Positions 35,755 through 43,617 of a stretch of DNA of 64,000 bases are shown here, one piece after another. Position 1 is the stretch's first letter; the number at the start of each line of letters is the position of its first letter. This DNA is from Streptomyces sp. MST-110588 (lineage in GTDB: Bacteria > Actinomycetota > Actinomycetes > Streptomycetales > Streptomycetaceae), in the NCBI RefSeq assembly GCF_022695595.1, contig NZ_CP074380.1:1798001-1862000 (forward strand). The letters are read 5' to 3'. The translations under genes were made by a program, and so were the position numbers. The notes below the pieces were generated by a model. That model was not told where the DNA came from. It did not search any database and was given only the letters and a program-made list of their open reading frames with translations.

Positions 35755-37011
35755 TCAGGTACGGACTTCCAGGAGCGGGACCAATTGTTCGACCGGGGTC
35801 ATCGAGCCGTGCATGCCCACCATCGCGGACTCCCCGGGCTCGGACTCGGTCGCGACGACCACCATGTCGGCGTGCGCGGCGGCGACGACGTCACCGATGC
35901 GCTCACGGACCCGGTCCTCCACCCGTGGCCCGAACCACCCGGCGGCGATGGCCTCTTCGCGGCTCGCCACCCACATCTGCTCGCCGACCACCTCACGCCA
36001 GACGGCGAGCACGTCGGCGGCGGCGCCGGGGTGGGCGTACACATGCCGGGCCCGTCCCTCGCCGCCCAGCAGCCGCACCCCCGCGCGCAGCTCCCAGTCC
36101 TCGTCGAAGTCGATACGGGACTCCGGGCCGAAGGGGATGTCGATCATGCCGTGGTCGGCGGTGATGTACAGGGCGGAGCGGGGCGGGAGTTGTTCGGCCA
36201 GGCGCTGCGCGAGACGGTCGACGTACATGAGCTGTCCACGCCAGGCGTCGGAGTCGACGCCGTAGCGGTGGCCCTTGCCGTCCACCTCCGCGTAGTACGT
36301 GTAGACCAGCGAGCGGTCCCCGGCGGCCAGTTGTCTGGCGGCCAGGTCCATCCGCTCCTCGCCGGAGAGCCGGCCGTGGAAGGTGCCGCCGCTCAGGGCG
36401 ATCTCGGTGAGCGGGGTGTGCTGGAAGTGCGGGGAGGAGACCTGGCAGGTGTGGATGCCGGCCGCGTCGGCGAGCTGGAAGACCGTCGGGTACGGCTGCC
36501 AGGCGTACGGGTCGGTCCAGGGCTGCCAGCGGAGCTGGTTCATCAGGACGCCGGCGGCCGGGTCCTGGCAGGTGTAGCCGGGCAGGCCGTGGGCGCCGGG
36601 CGGCAGTCCCGTACCGACCGAGGCCAGCGAGGTGGCGGTGGTGGACGGGAAGCCGGCGGTGATGGGGCGGCCGGTGTTGTTGAACGAGGTGCCGAGGAGG
36701 GACGTCAGGAACGGGGCCTCGTCAGGGTGGGCGCGGAGCTGCTCCCACCCGAGGCCGTCGATCAGGAAGACGCAGGCGCGGTCGGCGGGGGTCAGGTCCA
36801 TGCCCGGGTACGCGGGTGGGGCCGGGTCCTCGGGGGCGTCCGGGCCGCCCGGGTTCGGCACCTCCGGTACGGCGTGCGGCAGCAGGCCCTGGCCCGCGAC
36901 GATCGCGGGGAGCAGGTCGGCGAGCGAGCCGGTGCCGTACCGGGGAACGGGAGCCGTCGCCGGGTCGAGCGGTTCGGGTTCGGGCCAGGCGGGGGCGGCG
37001 GAGTGCGCCAT
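35755..37011 (-). CDS. Alkaline-phosphatase-superfamily nucleotide pyrophosphatase/phosphodiesterase
   Basis: 418 residues. Metal and nucleophile residues of the superfamily are visible: CVFLIDGLGW, the nucleophilic threonine in AGFPSTTATSLASVGTG, AEVDGKGHRYG and TADHGMIDIP. Such enzymes cleave phosphodiesters or pyrophosphates using two zinc ions. No signal peptide, so it is cytosolic; the first 70 residues are proline-rich. Its start overlaps by one base (TGATG) the stop of the DUF5998 gene, indicating coupling. Substrate unknown. Confidence 0.88.
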   Translation of the reverse strand: MAHSAAPAWPEPEPLDPATAPVPRYGTGSLADLLPAIVAGQGLLPHAVPEVPNPGGPDAPEDPAPPAYPGMDLTPADRACVFLIDGLGWEQLRAHPDEAPFLTSLLGTSFNNTGRPITAGFPSTTATSLASVGTGLPPGAHGLPGYTCQDPAAGVLMNQLRWQPWTDPYAWQPYPTVFQLADAAGIHTCQVSSPHFQHTPLTEIALSGGTFHGRLSGEERMDLAARQLAAGDRSLVYTYYAEVDGKGHRYGVDSDAWRGQLMYVDRLAQRLAEQLPPRSALYITADHGMIDIPFGPESRIDFDEDWELRAGVRLLGGEGRARHVYAHPGAAADVLAVWREVVGEQMWVASREEAIAAGWFGPRVEDRVRERIGDVVAAAHADMVVVATESEPGESAMVGMHGSMTPVEQLVPLLEVRT

Positions 37012-37604
37012 CAGCGGGCGGTGGCGGTGGCCGCGGTGGCCTCGGAGAGCGCCTGGGCGAAGGCGAGGGTCTGGCGCACGGTGTCCGGGCCGTCGCCCGC
37101 CTCGCTGACCCGCAGCGAGAGGTCGTCGGCGGTGGAGGAGCCGGTGTAGCCGTGGTCCGCGTCGCAGTCGGGATCGCCGCAGCTCGCGGGCTCCAGGTCC
37201 AGCCGGGCGACGGCACCCCAGCCGATGGTCAGGACGACCTCGCGGGGCAACTGCCCGGGGGTGTAGGACTCGGGGTTGGCCACGACGCGGCTGAGCACCA
37301 CGGAGGAGATCCGGCCGAGCTTGACGGACTCGGTGGAGGTGGTGGCGTACGGCGAGGGGGAGGTGGCGTCGGCGGCCTGCTCGTCGGTGTGGCTGACGAT
37401 GAAGCGGGTGCCGGTCAGGACGAGGACCGTGACATGGCGGCGTACCTCGTTGGCGTCGAAGGTCGTCTCCTGGTGCACCAGGTACGAGACCACGGGTTCA
37501 CCGCCGACCGCGGCCTGCACCGCCTCGGCCACGAGTGCCGGGTAGTAGCCGCTGCGCTCGATCGCCGCGCGCAGCCCCTGGGTCGTCGTACCGGTCTTTG
37601 CCAT
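37011..37604 (-). CDS. DUF5998 family protein
   Basis: 197 residues from ATG 37604. The sequence (GLRAAIERSGYYPALVAEAV, then HQETTFDANEVRRHVTVLVLT and TSTESVKLGRISSVVL) matches the actinobacterial DUF5998 family. A cysteine/aspartate-rich patch (CGDPDCDADHGY) could bind metal. Translationally coupled to the phosphodiesterase gene. Function unknown. Confidence 0.85.
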   Translation of the reverse strand: MAKTGTTTQGLRAAIERSGYYPALVAEAVQAAVGGEPVVSYLVHQETTFDANEVRRHVTVLVLTGTRFIVSHTDEQAADATSPSPYATTSTESVKLGRISSVVLSRVVANPESYTPGQLPREVVLTIGWGAVARLDLEPASCGDPDCDADHGYTGSSTADDLSLRVSEAGDGPDTVRQTLAFAQALSEATAATATAR

Positions 37605-37650
37605 GGGGTCCATCCTACGGGGCGTACCGGGCTGTATGGGTCTGCGCGCT

Positions 37651-40563
37651 TCAGTAGGCGGGCAGCCGGCGGGGGCCGAGGTCGGTGGTGGCCGGGGGGC
37701 GGGCCAGCCGGACGACGGCCTCCAGCACCGAGACGCCGTGCGGAGCGACGACGACCGGTTCCAGGTCCACGCCGACCACCTCCGGATGGTCGTCGACCAG
37801 CCGGGAGACGCGCAGCAGCAGCTCTTCGAGGGCGGCGGTGTCCACGGGCTGGGAGCCGCGCCAGCCGAAGAGCAGCGGGGCGGTGCGGATCGACCGTATC
37901 TGCCCGGCGACGTCACGGTCCGTGGCCGGGATGAGCCGGTGGGCGGTGTCACCGAGCAGTTGGGAGGGGGCGCCGGCCAGGCCGAAGGTCAGGACGGCGC
38001 CGGCGGCGGGGTCGATGGCGGCGCGTACGAGGGTGTCGACGCCGCGCGGCACCATGCTCTGGACGACCGGGCGCAGCTCTTCGGGCGTGCCGAGGGAGTC
38101 GGTCAACTCCGCGTAGGCGCGGCGCAGTTCCGCCTCGCCGGGCAGGTCGAGCCGGACACCGCCGAGGTCGGGGCGGTGCCGCAGGTGGGGGGCGGTGGTC
38201 TTCAGGGCCACCGGGTAGCCCAGGCCGGCGGCGGCGCGGACGGCGGCGTCCGGGTCGGGCGCCGGGAGGGCGGGGCGGACGTGGATGCCGTAGCGGGCGA
38301 GGAGGGCGCGGGTGGCGTCGGGCGGCAGCGGGACGGGCCGGGCGGGGTCGGCGTCCCGGGTGAGGTCGTTCAGCAGCCGCTCGATGTCGGCTCCGGCGGC
38401 GGCTTCCTGGATGTCGTCGTACTCCGGCACCCGGCCCGGCTCGGCCGCGTCCTGGCGCCACTGCGCGTAGCGCACGGCCTCGGCCAGGGACCGTACGGCC
38501 CGCTCGGCGGCGGGGTAGGCGGGGATTCTCGGGGCGATGGGGATGGCGGAGGTGGCGGGGGCGACAGAGGTGGCGGAGTCGGCAGGCACGGTGGGGGGCC
38601 GTACGGGGGCCGTGGAGCCGCCCTCCTCGGTGGGCGGCCGGAGTTCCGTACCGGTGTCCGGGCCCGGGTCCGTACCCGGCGGCAGGCCGGTGCCCAGGGC
38701 CTCGGCGAGGGCGTCCATGGCGAGGTGGACGACGGCCACCGGCTTGGCCGCGCCGCCGCCGGCCGCCTCGCGCAGCGCCGTGGCCAGGGCCGCGCCCTCG
38801 CCCGGCACGGCACTGCCGCCCTCCCCCACCCAGGGGATCGCGGTGACCACGACGGCGTCGCAGCGGTCGTCGGCCAGGGCTTCCTTCAGGGCGGTACGGA
38901 AGTCGCCGGGGGTCGCCGAGGAGGCCAGGACGTGCGGGCGCAGGGGCCGCAGCCCTTCGGTGAGACAGGCGTCGTACGTCAGCAGGGCCAGCGCCTCGGA
39001 GTTGCCCAGGATCGCCACCCGCGGGCCCGTGGGCAGCGGCTGGGAGGCCAGCAGCAGTCCGGCGTCGATCAGCTCGGTGACGGTGTCCACCCGCAGTACG
39101 CCGGCCTGGCGCAGCAGGGCGGAGACCGTGCTGTCGGGGATACGGGTGGTGGGGACGGTGTGTCCGGGCGGGGCGGTGCCGTTGTGGCGGGCGCCCTTGG
39201 CGACGACGACCGGCTTGACGGCGGCCGTGCGGCGGGCGAGGCGGGTGAACTTGCGCGGGTTGCCGATCGATTCGAGGTAGAGGAGCGCCACGTCGGTGTC
39301 CGGGTCCTCGTACCAGTACTGCAGGAGGTCGTTGCCGGAGACGTCCGCGCGGTTCCCGGCGGAGACGAAGGTGGAGATGCCGCAGATCCCGCCGTCCCCC
39401 GGGCCGCGCTGGTGGAGGCCGCTGAGCAGGGCGATGCCGATCGCGCCGGACTGGGTGAACAGGCCGATCCGGCCGGCGCCGGGCATCTGGGGTGCCAGCG
39501 AGGCGTTGAGGCGGACGGCCGGGGCGGTGTTGATCAGCCCGAAGGCGTTGGGACCGATCAGGCGCATGCCGTACGAACGGACCTGGCGCAGCAGGTCGCG
39601 CTGACGCTCCCGGCCCGGCGGCCCGGACTCGGCGTACCCGGAGGAGAGGATGACCAGGCCCTGGACGCCGTGTTCGCCGCAGTCCCGGACCACTTCGGGG
39701 ACCTGGGCGGCGGGCACGGCAAGGAGGGCGAGGTCGACGGGCTCGGGGATGTCCCGGACCCGCCGGTAGGCCGGTACGCCCTCGGGCTCCAGCCTGCCGC
39801 CGCTTTCGGGGAAGGCGTGGTTGACCGCGTACGTACGGCCCGTGAAGCCGGAGCCGAGGAGGCTGCGCAGCGCGGAGCGGCCGACGCCGCCGGGGGTGCG
39901 GCCCGTACCGACGACGGCGACCGAGCCGGGGGCGAGCAGGCGCTGCACCGAGCGGGCCTCGGCACGCTGCTCACGGCCGCGCATCACGGCCATGGACCGC
40001 TCGGTGGGCTCCAGGCCGAACTCCAGGCGGACCACGCCGTCTTCGAAGGTGCGCTTGTGGGTGTAGCCGGCGTCCGTGAACACCTTGATCATCTTGGAGT
40101 TGGCGGGCAGCACCTCGGCGGCGAAGCGGCGGATGCCGCGCTCCTGGGCGACGGCGGCGATGTGCTCCAGGAGGGCGGAGGCCACACCGCGGCCCTGGTG
40201 GGCGTCCTGGACGAGGAAGGCCACCTCGGCCTGGTCGGCGCCGGGCTCCTTGGCGGGCAGCCCGCGCTCGTCGATGCGGTCGTAGCGGACGGTGGCGATG
40301 AACTCGCCGCCGACGGTGGCCGCCAGGCCCACCCGGTCGACGTAGTCGTGATGGGTGAAGCGGTGCACGTCGCGGTCGGACAGGCGGGGATAGGGCGCGA
40401 AGAAGCGGTAGTACTTCGACTCGTCGGAGACCTGCTCGTAGAAGGAGACCAGCCGCTGGGCGTCGTCGGGCGTGATGGGGCGGATCCGGGCGGTGCCGCC
40501 GTCGCGCAGCACCACGTCGGCTTCCCAGTGCGCCGGGTAGGCGGACTCCGACAAGGTCGACAT
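37651..40563 (-). CDS. PatA-type protein lysine acetyltransferase with acyl-CoA synthetase-like domain
   Basis: 970 residues from ATG 40563 (MSTLSESAYPAHWEADVVL); the open frame continues far upstream only as an antiregister of ptsH and the GntR gene. An N-terminal GNAT domain (about 1-190; acetyl-CoA loop VQDAHQGRGVASALL) is followed by a CoA-binding Rossmann domain (VAVVGTGRTPGGVGR), succinyl-CoA-synthetase-like domains (GLFTQSGAIGIALL) and an ATP-grasp-like C-terminus (VALKTTAPHLRHRPDLGG). The GNAT-first order is that described for Streptomyces lividans PatA, which acetylates and silences acyl-CoA synthetases. A catalytic histidine in the synthetase part is often lacking in this family; I did not identify one. 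A proline-rich linker sits near 620-660. Confidence 0.9.
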   Translation of the reverse strand: MSTLSESAYPAHWEADVVLRDGGTARIRPITPDDAQRLVSFYEQVSDESKYYRFFAPYPRLSDRDVHRFTHHDYVDRVGLAATVGGEFIATVRYDRIDERGLPAKEPGADQAEVAFLVQDAHQGRGVASALLEHIAAVAQERGIRRFAAEVLPANSKMIKVFTDAGYTHKRTFEDGVVRLEFGLEPTERSMAVMRGREQRAEARSVQRLLAPGSVAVVGTGRTPGGVGRSALRSLLGSGFTGRTYAVNHAFPESGGRLEPEGVPAYRRVRDIPEPVDLALLAVPAAQVPEVVRDCGEHGVQGLVILSSGYAESGPPGRERQRDLLRQVRSYGMRLIGPNAFGLINTAPAVRLNASLAPQMPGAGRIGLFTQSGAIGIALLSGLHQRGPGDGGICGISTFVSAGNRADVSGNDLLQYWYEDPDTDVALLYLESIGNPRKFTRLARRTAAVKPVVVAKGARHNGTAPPGHTVPTTRIPDSTVSALLRQAGVLRVDTVTELIDAGLLLASQPLPTGPRVAILGNSEALALLTYDACLTEGLRPLRPHVLASSATPGDFRTALKEALADDRCDAVVVTAIPWVGEGGSAVPGEGAALATALREAAGGGAAKPVAVVHLAMDALAEALGTGLPPGTDPGPDTGTELRPPTEEGGSTAPVRPPTVPADSATSVAPATSAIPIAPRIPAYPAAERAVRSLAEAVRYAQWRQDAAEPGRVPEYDDIQEAAAGADIERLLNDLTRDADPARPVPLPPDATRALLARYGIHVRPALPAPDPDAAVRAAAGLGYPVALKTTAPHLRHRPDLGGVRLDLPGEAELRRAYAELTDSLGTPEELRPVVQSMVPRGVDTLVRAAIDPAAGAVLTFGLAGAPSQLLGDTAHRLIPATDRDVAGQIRSIRTAPLLFGWRGSQPVDTAALEELLLRVSRLVDDHPEVVGVDLEPVVVAPHGVSVLEAVVRLARPPATTDLGPRRLPAY

Positions 40564-40760
40564 GCGCACAGCGTACGACCCGCCACCGACAACCGGCTCG
40601 GCATGCGTGCCCGTACCGCGCGGGCAGGCTGAGCGGGCGGGAGGGATACCGGCCGAAAGGCGGGGAAGACGACCGCCGGGCGCGGAAAAGGCGAGGTCAG
40701 GGCGCGGGAAAGGAGAGGCCGGGACGTGGCCGCGCCGGAGCACTCCCAGCAGCGTGCGAC

Positions 40761-40776
40761 ACTGGTCTAGACAACC
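40761..40776 (+). promoter_or_regulatory. Probable DasR operator (dre) upstream of ptsH
   Basis: actggtctagacaacc matches the Streptomyces DasR consensus (actggtctagaccact) in its first 12 bases, with a palindromic core ggtctagac(a)c. It lies 25 bases before the ptsH start. DasR, a GlcNAc-responsive GntR regulator, is known to control pts genes in Streptomyces; that this site binds is inference from the match. Confidence 0.85.
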
Positions 40777-40800
40777 CGCAACGACTTGAAGGGCAACACC

Positions 40801-41082
40801 ATGGCTGAGCGCCGCGTCAATGTCGGTTGGGCCGAGGGTCTGCACGCCCGCCCCGCCTCGATCTTCGTCCGTGCGGCCACCGCCGCCGGGGTGCCCCTGA
40901 CGATCTCCAAGGCCGACGGCAAGCCCGTCAACGCCGCTTCCATGCTCGCGGTGCTGGGCCTGGGCGCCCAGGGCGGCGAGGAGATCATCCTGGCCTCCGA
41001 GGCCGAGGGCGCCGACGCCGCGCTGGACCGCCTGGCCAAGCTCGTCGCCGAGGGCCTGGACGAGCTGCCCGAGACCGTCTGA
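40801..41082 (+). CDS. ptsH: HPr phosphocarrier protein of the PTS
   Basis: 93 residues. Carries phosphate from enzyme I to the sugar-specific IIA components on His15, in GLHARPAS. The regulatory serine is Ser47 (NAASMLAVLG). The ATG at 40801 is preceded by GAAGGG and by a DasR-type operator. Single gene with its own terminator. Confidence 0.97.
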   Translation: MAERRVNVGWAEGLHARPASIFVRAATAAGVPLTISKADGKPVNAASMLAVLGLGAQGGEEIILASEAEGADAALDRLAKLVAEGLDELPETV

Positions 41083-41141
41083 GCCCCGAGCCGGGCTCCG
41101 GTCCCCGCGGGCCCTTCGGGGACCCCGGGATCCGGCACGCG

Positions 41142-41192
41142 CGGCCCTGTCGCAAAGACCGTACGACGGTCGCCGCGGCAGGGCCGTTTTCT
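41142..41192 (+). terminator. Hairpin terminator with T-rich tail after ptsH
   Basis: cggccctg (41142-41149) pairs with cagggccg (41179-41186) around an inner hairpin (gaccgt/acggtc), followed by ttttcttt. One of the few textbook terminators in the window. Confidence 0.8.
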
Positions 41193-41310
41193 TTGCAGAC
41201 ACCTGCTCGCAGACACCCGGCTCGCAGACACCCGGCTCGAAGATTTCCGGCTCGAAGATTCTTGGCTCGGGGATTCCCGGCTCGAAGGATTCCGGCTCGA
41301 AGAACCTCGG
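41191..41310. repeat. 15-bp minisatellite, eight units
   Basis: Eight exact-length 15-base units of the type ctcgcagacacccgg, then ctcgaagatttccgg, diverging progressively: the first two full copies are identical, later ones vary at positions 5-12. All frames give five-residue repeats (for example LRAGN and FEPEI), which is a by-product of the 15-base period. No gene is assigned here. Confidence 0.9.
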
Positions 41311-41432
41311 CCGTACGTCGTGCCGCGCCGCGGAACTTACGGGGAGGCGGTCCCGGAGCACGCATCGCCCACCCGCCCGATCCCGATCCACCCTTTCCTT
41401 TTCCGGCCCGAATCCCGTATACACCGGAATTG

Positions 41433-42122
41433 TTAATTGCGGGCACGCGCCGTGTTGACGGGATGTTTCGCGGTGCTCACCACGTGCGCGGCGGGACGGC
41501 GCAGCCGGTAGGCCGGCAGCGCCCGCTCGATGTGCGCCGCCATCAGGGCCCGGGCCCGCTCCCCGTCCCCGCGGCCCACCGCGTCCACCACCGCCCCGTG
41601 CTCCCGCCACGACTCGGCGGCCCGGGCGGGCGGCCCGACCACGTACATCCACTCGATCTTGCGCCGTAACTGGGTGAGCAGCGCGGTCAGGCTCGGGCTG
41701 CCGGACGCCTGCGCCAGCGTCCCGTGGAACCAGCCGTCCAGTTGACGCAGGTCCGCGGCGAGCCCGTGGCGGGCCCTGGCCTGTCCCAGTTGCACCAGCG
41801 CCCGCAGCACCTTCAGGTGGGTGGGGGTGCGGCGGGCCGCCGCGCGGGCCGCGCCCAGCGGCTCCAGCAGGGCCCGCATCTCCAGCAGGTCGGCGGCCTC
41901 CTGTTCGGTCGGCTCGGCGACACAGGCACCGGCGTGCCGGCGGGTGGTGACGAACCCCTCCGACTCCAGGGTGCGCAGTGCCTCCCGTACGGGGACGCGG
42001 GAGACCCCGTAACGGCCGGCGAGCAGTTCCTCGACGAGGCGGCTGCCCGGCGCCAGGGCGCCGGAGACGATGTCGTCGCGGATCGCCGTGCACACCGCGT
42101 GCGCGGAAATATGGCCTCGCAT
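41433..42122 (-). CDS. GntR-family (FadR/FCD type) transcriptional regulator
   Basis: 229 residues. N-terminal winged helix (IVSGALAPGSRLVEELLAGRYGVSR region, VPVREALRTLESEGFV) and an all-helical FCD ligand domain with metal-type positions (ADLLEMRALLEPL, FHGTLAQASG, EHGAVVDAVGRGD). Effector unknown; FCD regulators usually respond to organic acids. A TTA leucine codon at 41667-41669 (in LLTQLRRK) makes translation bldA-dependent. It stands alone, and its target may be its own promoter region, which is AT-richer than average (42170-42245). Confidence 0.9.
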   Translation of the reverse strand: MRGHISAHAVCTAIRDDIVSGALAPGSRLVEELLAGRYGVSRVPVREALRTLESEGFVTTRRHAGACVAEPTEQEAADLLEMRALLEPLGAARAAARRTPTHLKVLRALVQLGQARARHGLAADLRQLDGWFHGTLAQASGSPSLTALLTQLRRKIEWMYVVGPPARAAESWREHGAVVDAVGRGDGERARALMAAHIERALPAYRLRRPAAHVVSTAKHPVNTARARN

Positions 42123-42363
42123 CGTCCGTGCCTCCCCGCGATTCCCGGGAAACGCCGCCGGTCGGCGGCTTTTCCGTGACTCTATTCGACCGTGGTCGCC
42201 TTTCCGGTGGCCTTCTCCCGTTCATGGATATGTTTTGGCCATGAGCACGGGTGACGGAAACCCGTGGAGGGAAATCCGCCCGAAAACGCCGGAACCCCGG
42301 CCGGGGCCGGGGTCGGAGTCGGGGGAAGCGACGGTCTTCTCGTCAGGGGCGACGGTCTTCCCG

Positions 42364-43158
42364 TCAGACGTTGACGCCGTGTGAGCGCAGGTACGCCACG
42401 GGGTCGATGTCCGAGCCGTAGTCGGGCGACGTACGGGCCTCGAAGTGCAGGTGCGGGCCGGTGGTGTTGCCCGTGTCGCCCGACAGGGCGATCTGCTGTC
42501 CCGGCATGACGGTCTGGCCGACCTGGACGCTGATGGAGGAGAGGTGGCCGTACTGGGTGTACGTGCCGTCGTTCATCTTGATGACGACGTTGTTGCCGTA
42601 CGCGCCGCCCCAGCCGGCCTCGACGACGGTGCCCGCGCCGACCGCGTGGACGGTGGTCCCGGAGCCGGCGTGGAAGTCGACACCGGTGTGGCTGCCGGAG
42701 GACCACAGGCCGCTGGACGCCTTGTACTGGGTGGAGACGTAGGAGCCGTCGATCGGCGCGACGAAGGCGTTGAGGCGCTTGCGCTCCTCCTCGCGGGCGG
42801 CCCGCTCCTTGGCCTCGCGGTCCTTCTTGGCCTTCTCCTCGGCCTTGCGCTTGGCCTCTTCGGCGCGCTTGAGGGCCTGCTGCTCGGCCTTGGCCTGGGC
42901 GGCGGCGGCCTCGGCAGCCTCCTGCTGGGCGTCGGCCTGGGCCGTGAGGTTGTCGGCGAGCTCGTCACCGATGGCGACGGCCTGGCGGAGGCCGGTGTCG
43001 TGCAGGCTCGCGTCGTCCGTGCCGGCGGCCATCGCGGGGGAGGCGACGGAAGCCATGACGCCGGACGCGGCGAGCGTGGCTATGCCGGCGATGTTGCGGG
43101 TCGTACGGGCGCTGCGGCTCGGACGACGGTGCTTCCCGGTGGCACGGGTGAACGCCAT
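42364..43158 (-). CDS. Secreted M23 (LytM) peptidoglycan endopeptidase
   Basis: 264 residues. A signal peptide ends near residue 44 (...VASPAMAA). A lysine/alanine/glutamate-rich coiled coil of about 75 residues follows, then the M23 domain: HTGVDFHAGSGTTVHAVGAG with zinc ligands H and D, and the HLHFEA motif. It should cleave peptide bridges in the wall. Its leader is a c-di-AMP riboswitch (43186-43319), so expression is tied to c-di-AMP. A GC-rich hairpin (about 42294-42313) past the stop may terminate it. Confidence 0.93.
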   Translation of the reverse strand: MAFTRATGKHRRPSRSARTTRNIAGIATLAASGVMASVASPAMAAGTDDASLHDTGLRQAVAIGDELADNLTAQADAQQEAAEAAAAQAKAEQQALKRAEEAKRKAEEKAKKDREAKERAAREEERKRLNAFVAPIDGSYVSTQYKASSGLWSSGSHTGVDFHAGSGTTVHAVGAGTVVEAGWGGAYGNNVVIKMNDGTYTQYGHLSSISVQVGQTVMPGQQIALSGDTGNTTGPHLHFEARTSPDYGSDIDPVAYLRSHGVNV

Positions 43159-43185
43159 GGGGCGGCTGTGTCCTTTCCTTCCCTC

Positions 43186-43319
43186 TCGCCTACCGGGTTA
43201 GCTGACGGGTTCGGAGCAGGAAGGTCTCCTACGGGCTCCTCCGGAGAGGAGACCGATTCACCCCATGGGGACGTTGGGTCCCCGGCTCCCCTGGCTCGCG
43301 CCGTACGGGGACTCGGCGA
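43186..43319 (-). promoter_or_regulatory. ydaO-type c-di-AMP riboswitch
   Basis: On the minus strand the leader of the M23 gene holds the conserved ydaO blocks in order: gccaggggagccgggga, catggggtgaatcgg, cgtaggagaccttcc, ccgaacccgtcagctaaccc and ggtaggcgagagg. The outermost stem pairs tcgcc (43319-43315) with ggcga (43190-43186). In Streptomyces this class precedes cell-wall hydrolase genes such as rpfA, and c-di-AMP binding switches expression off. The motif match is strong; ligand response is from the class. Confidence 0.92.
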
Positions 43320-43471
43320 TCGCTGTCCGGCGCCGCGGCGCGGCTCACTGGTGACGGACAGCGCATCCGACGCTAGACGCGCCGTCTTGGAATCGGCAAA
43401 CAGAAGCGCGAATTTGTGCCGTACGCCACACGACTCTCGTGGAACCGCCCCCAACAACCCGGGCAAAAGGA

Positions 43472-43503
43472 AGATCCCAGGGCACATGAGCACCCTGGGA
43501 TCT
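43472..43503. terminator. Hairpin terminator downstream of the M16 pair
   Basis: Perfect 11-bp stem agatcccaggg / ccctgggatct with a ten-base loop, 115 bases past the stop at 43618 and upstream of the riboswitch promoter. Confidence 0.7.
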
Positions 43504-43617
43504 CTTGCGTCCCTCAAGGGGCGCCGTACGTCTCTCAAGAGCCGCCGTGCGCCCCACGAGGGCCGTCGACGGCCGATGAGTTGCCGCCGGCTGGCGCCGG
43601 CGGCCGGCCCACCGGGG

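Noticed and set aside
40985..41446. Pentapeptide-repeat protein (LRAGN repeats)
   Set aside because: The five-residue period follows from the 15-base DNA repeat and appears in every frame; the frame has no ribosome site and overlaps the ptsH 3' end.
37651..42225. 1524-codon ORF including PatA
   Set aside because: Upstream of 40563 it runs antisense through ptsH and in a wrong register through the GntR gene; the fused product is not real.
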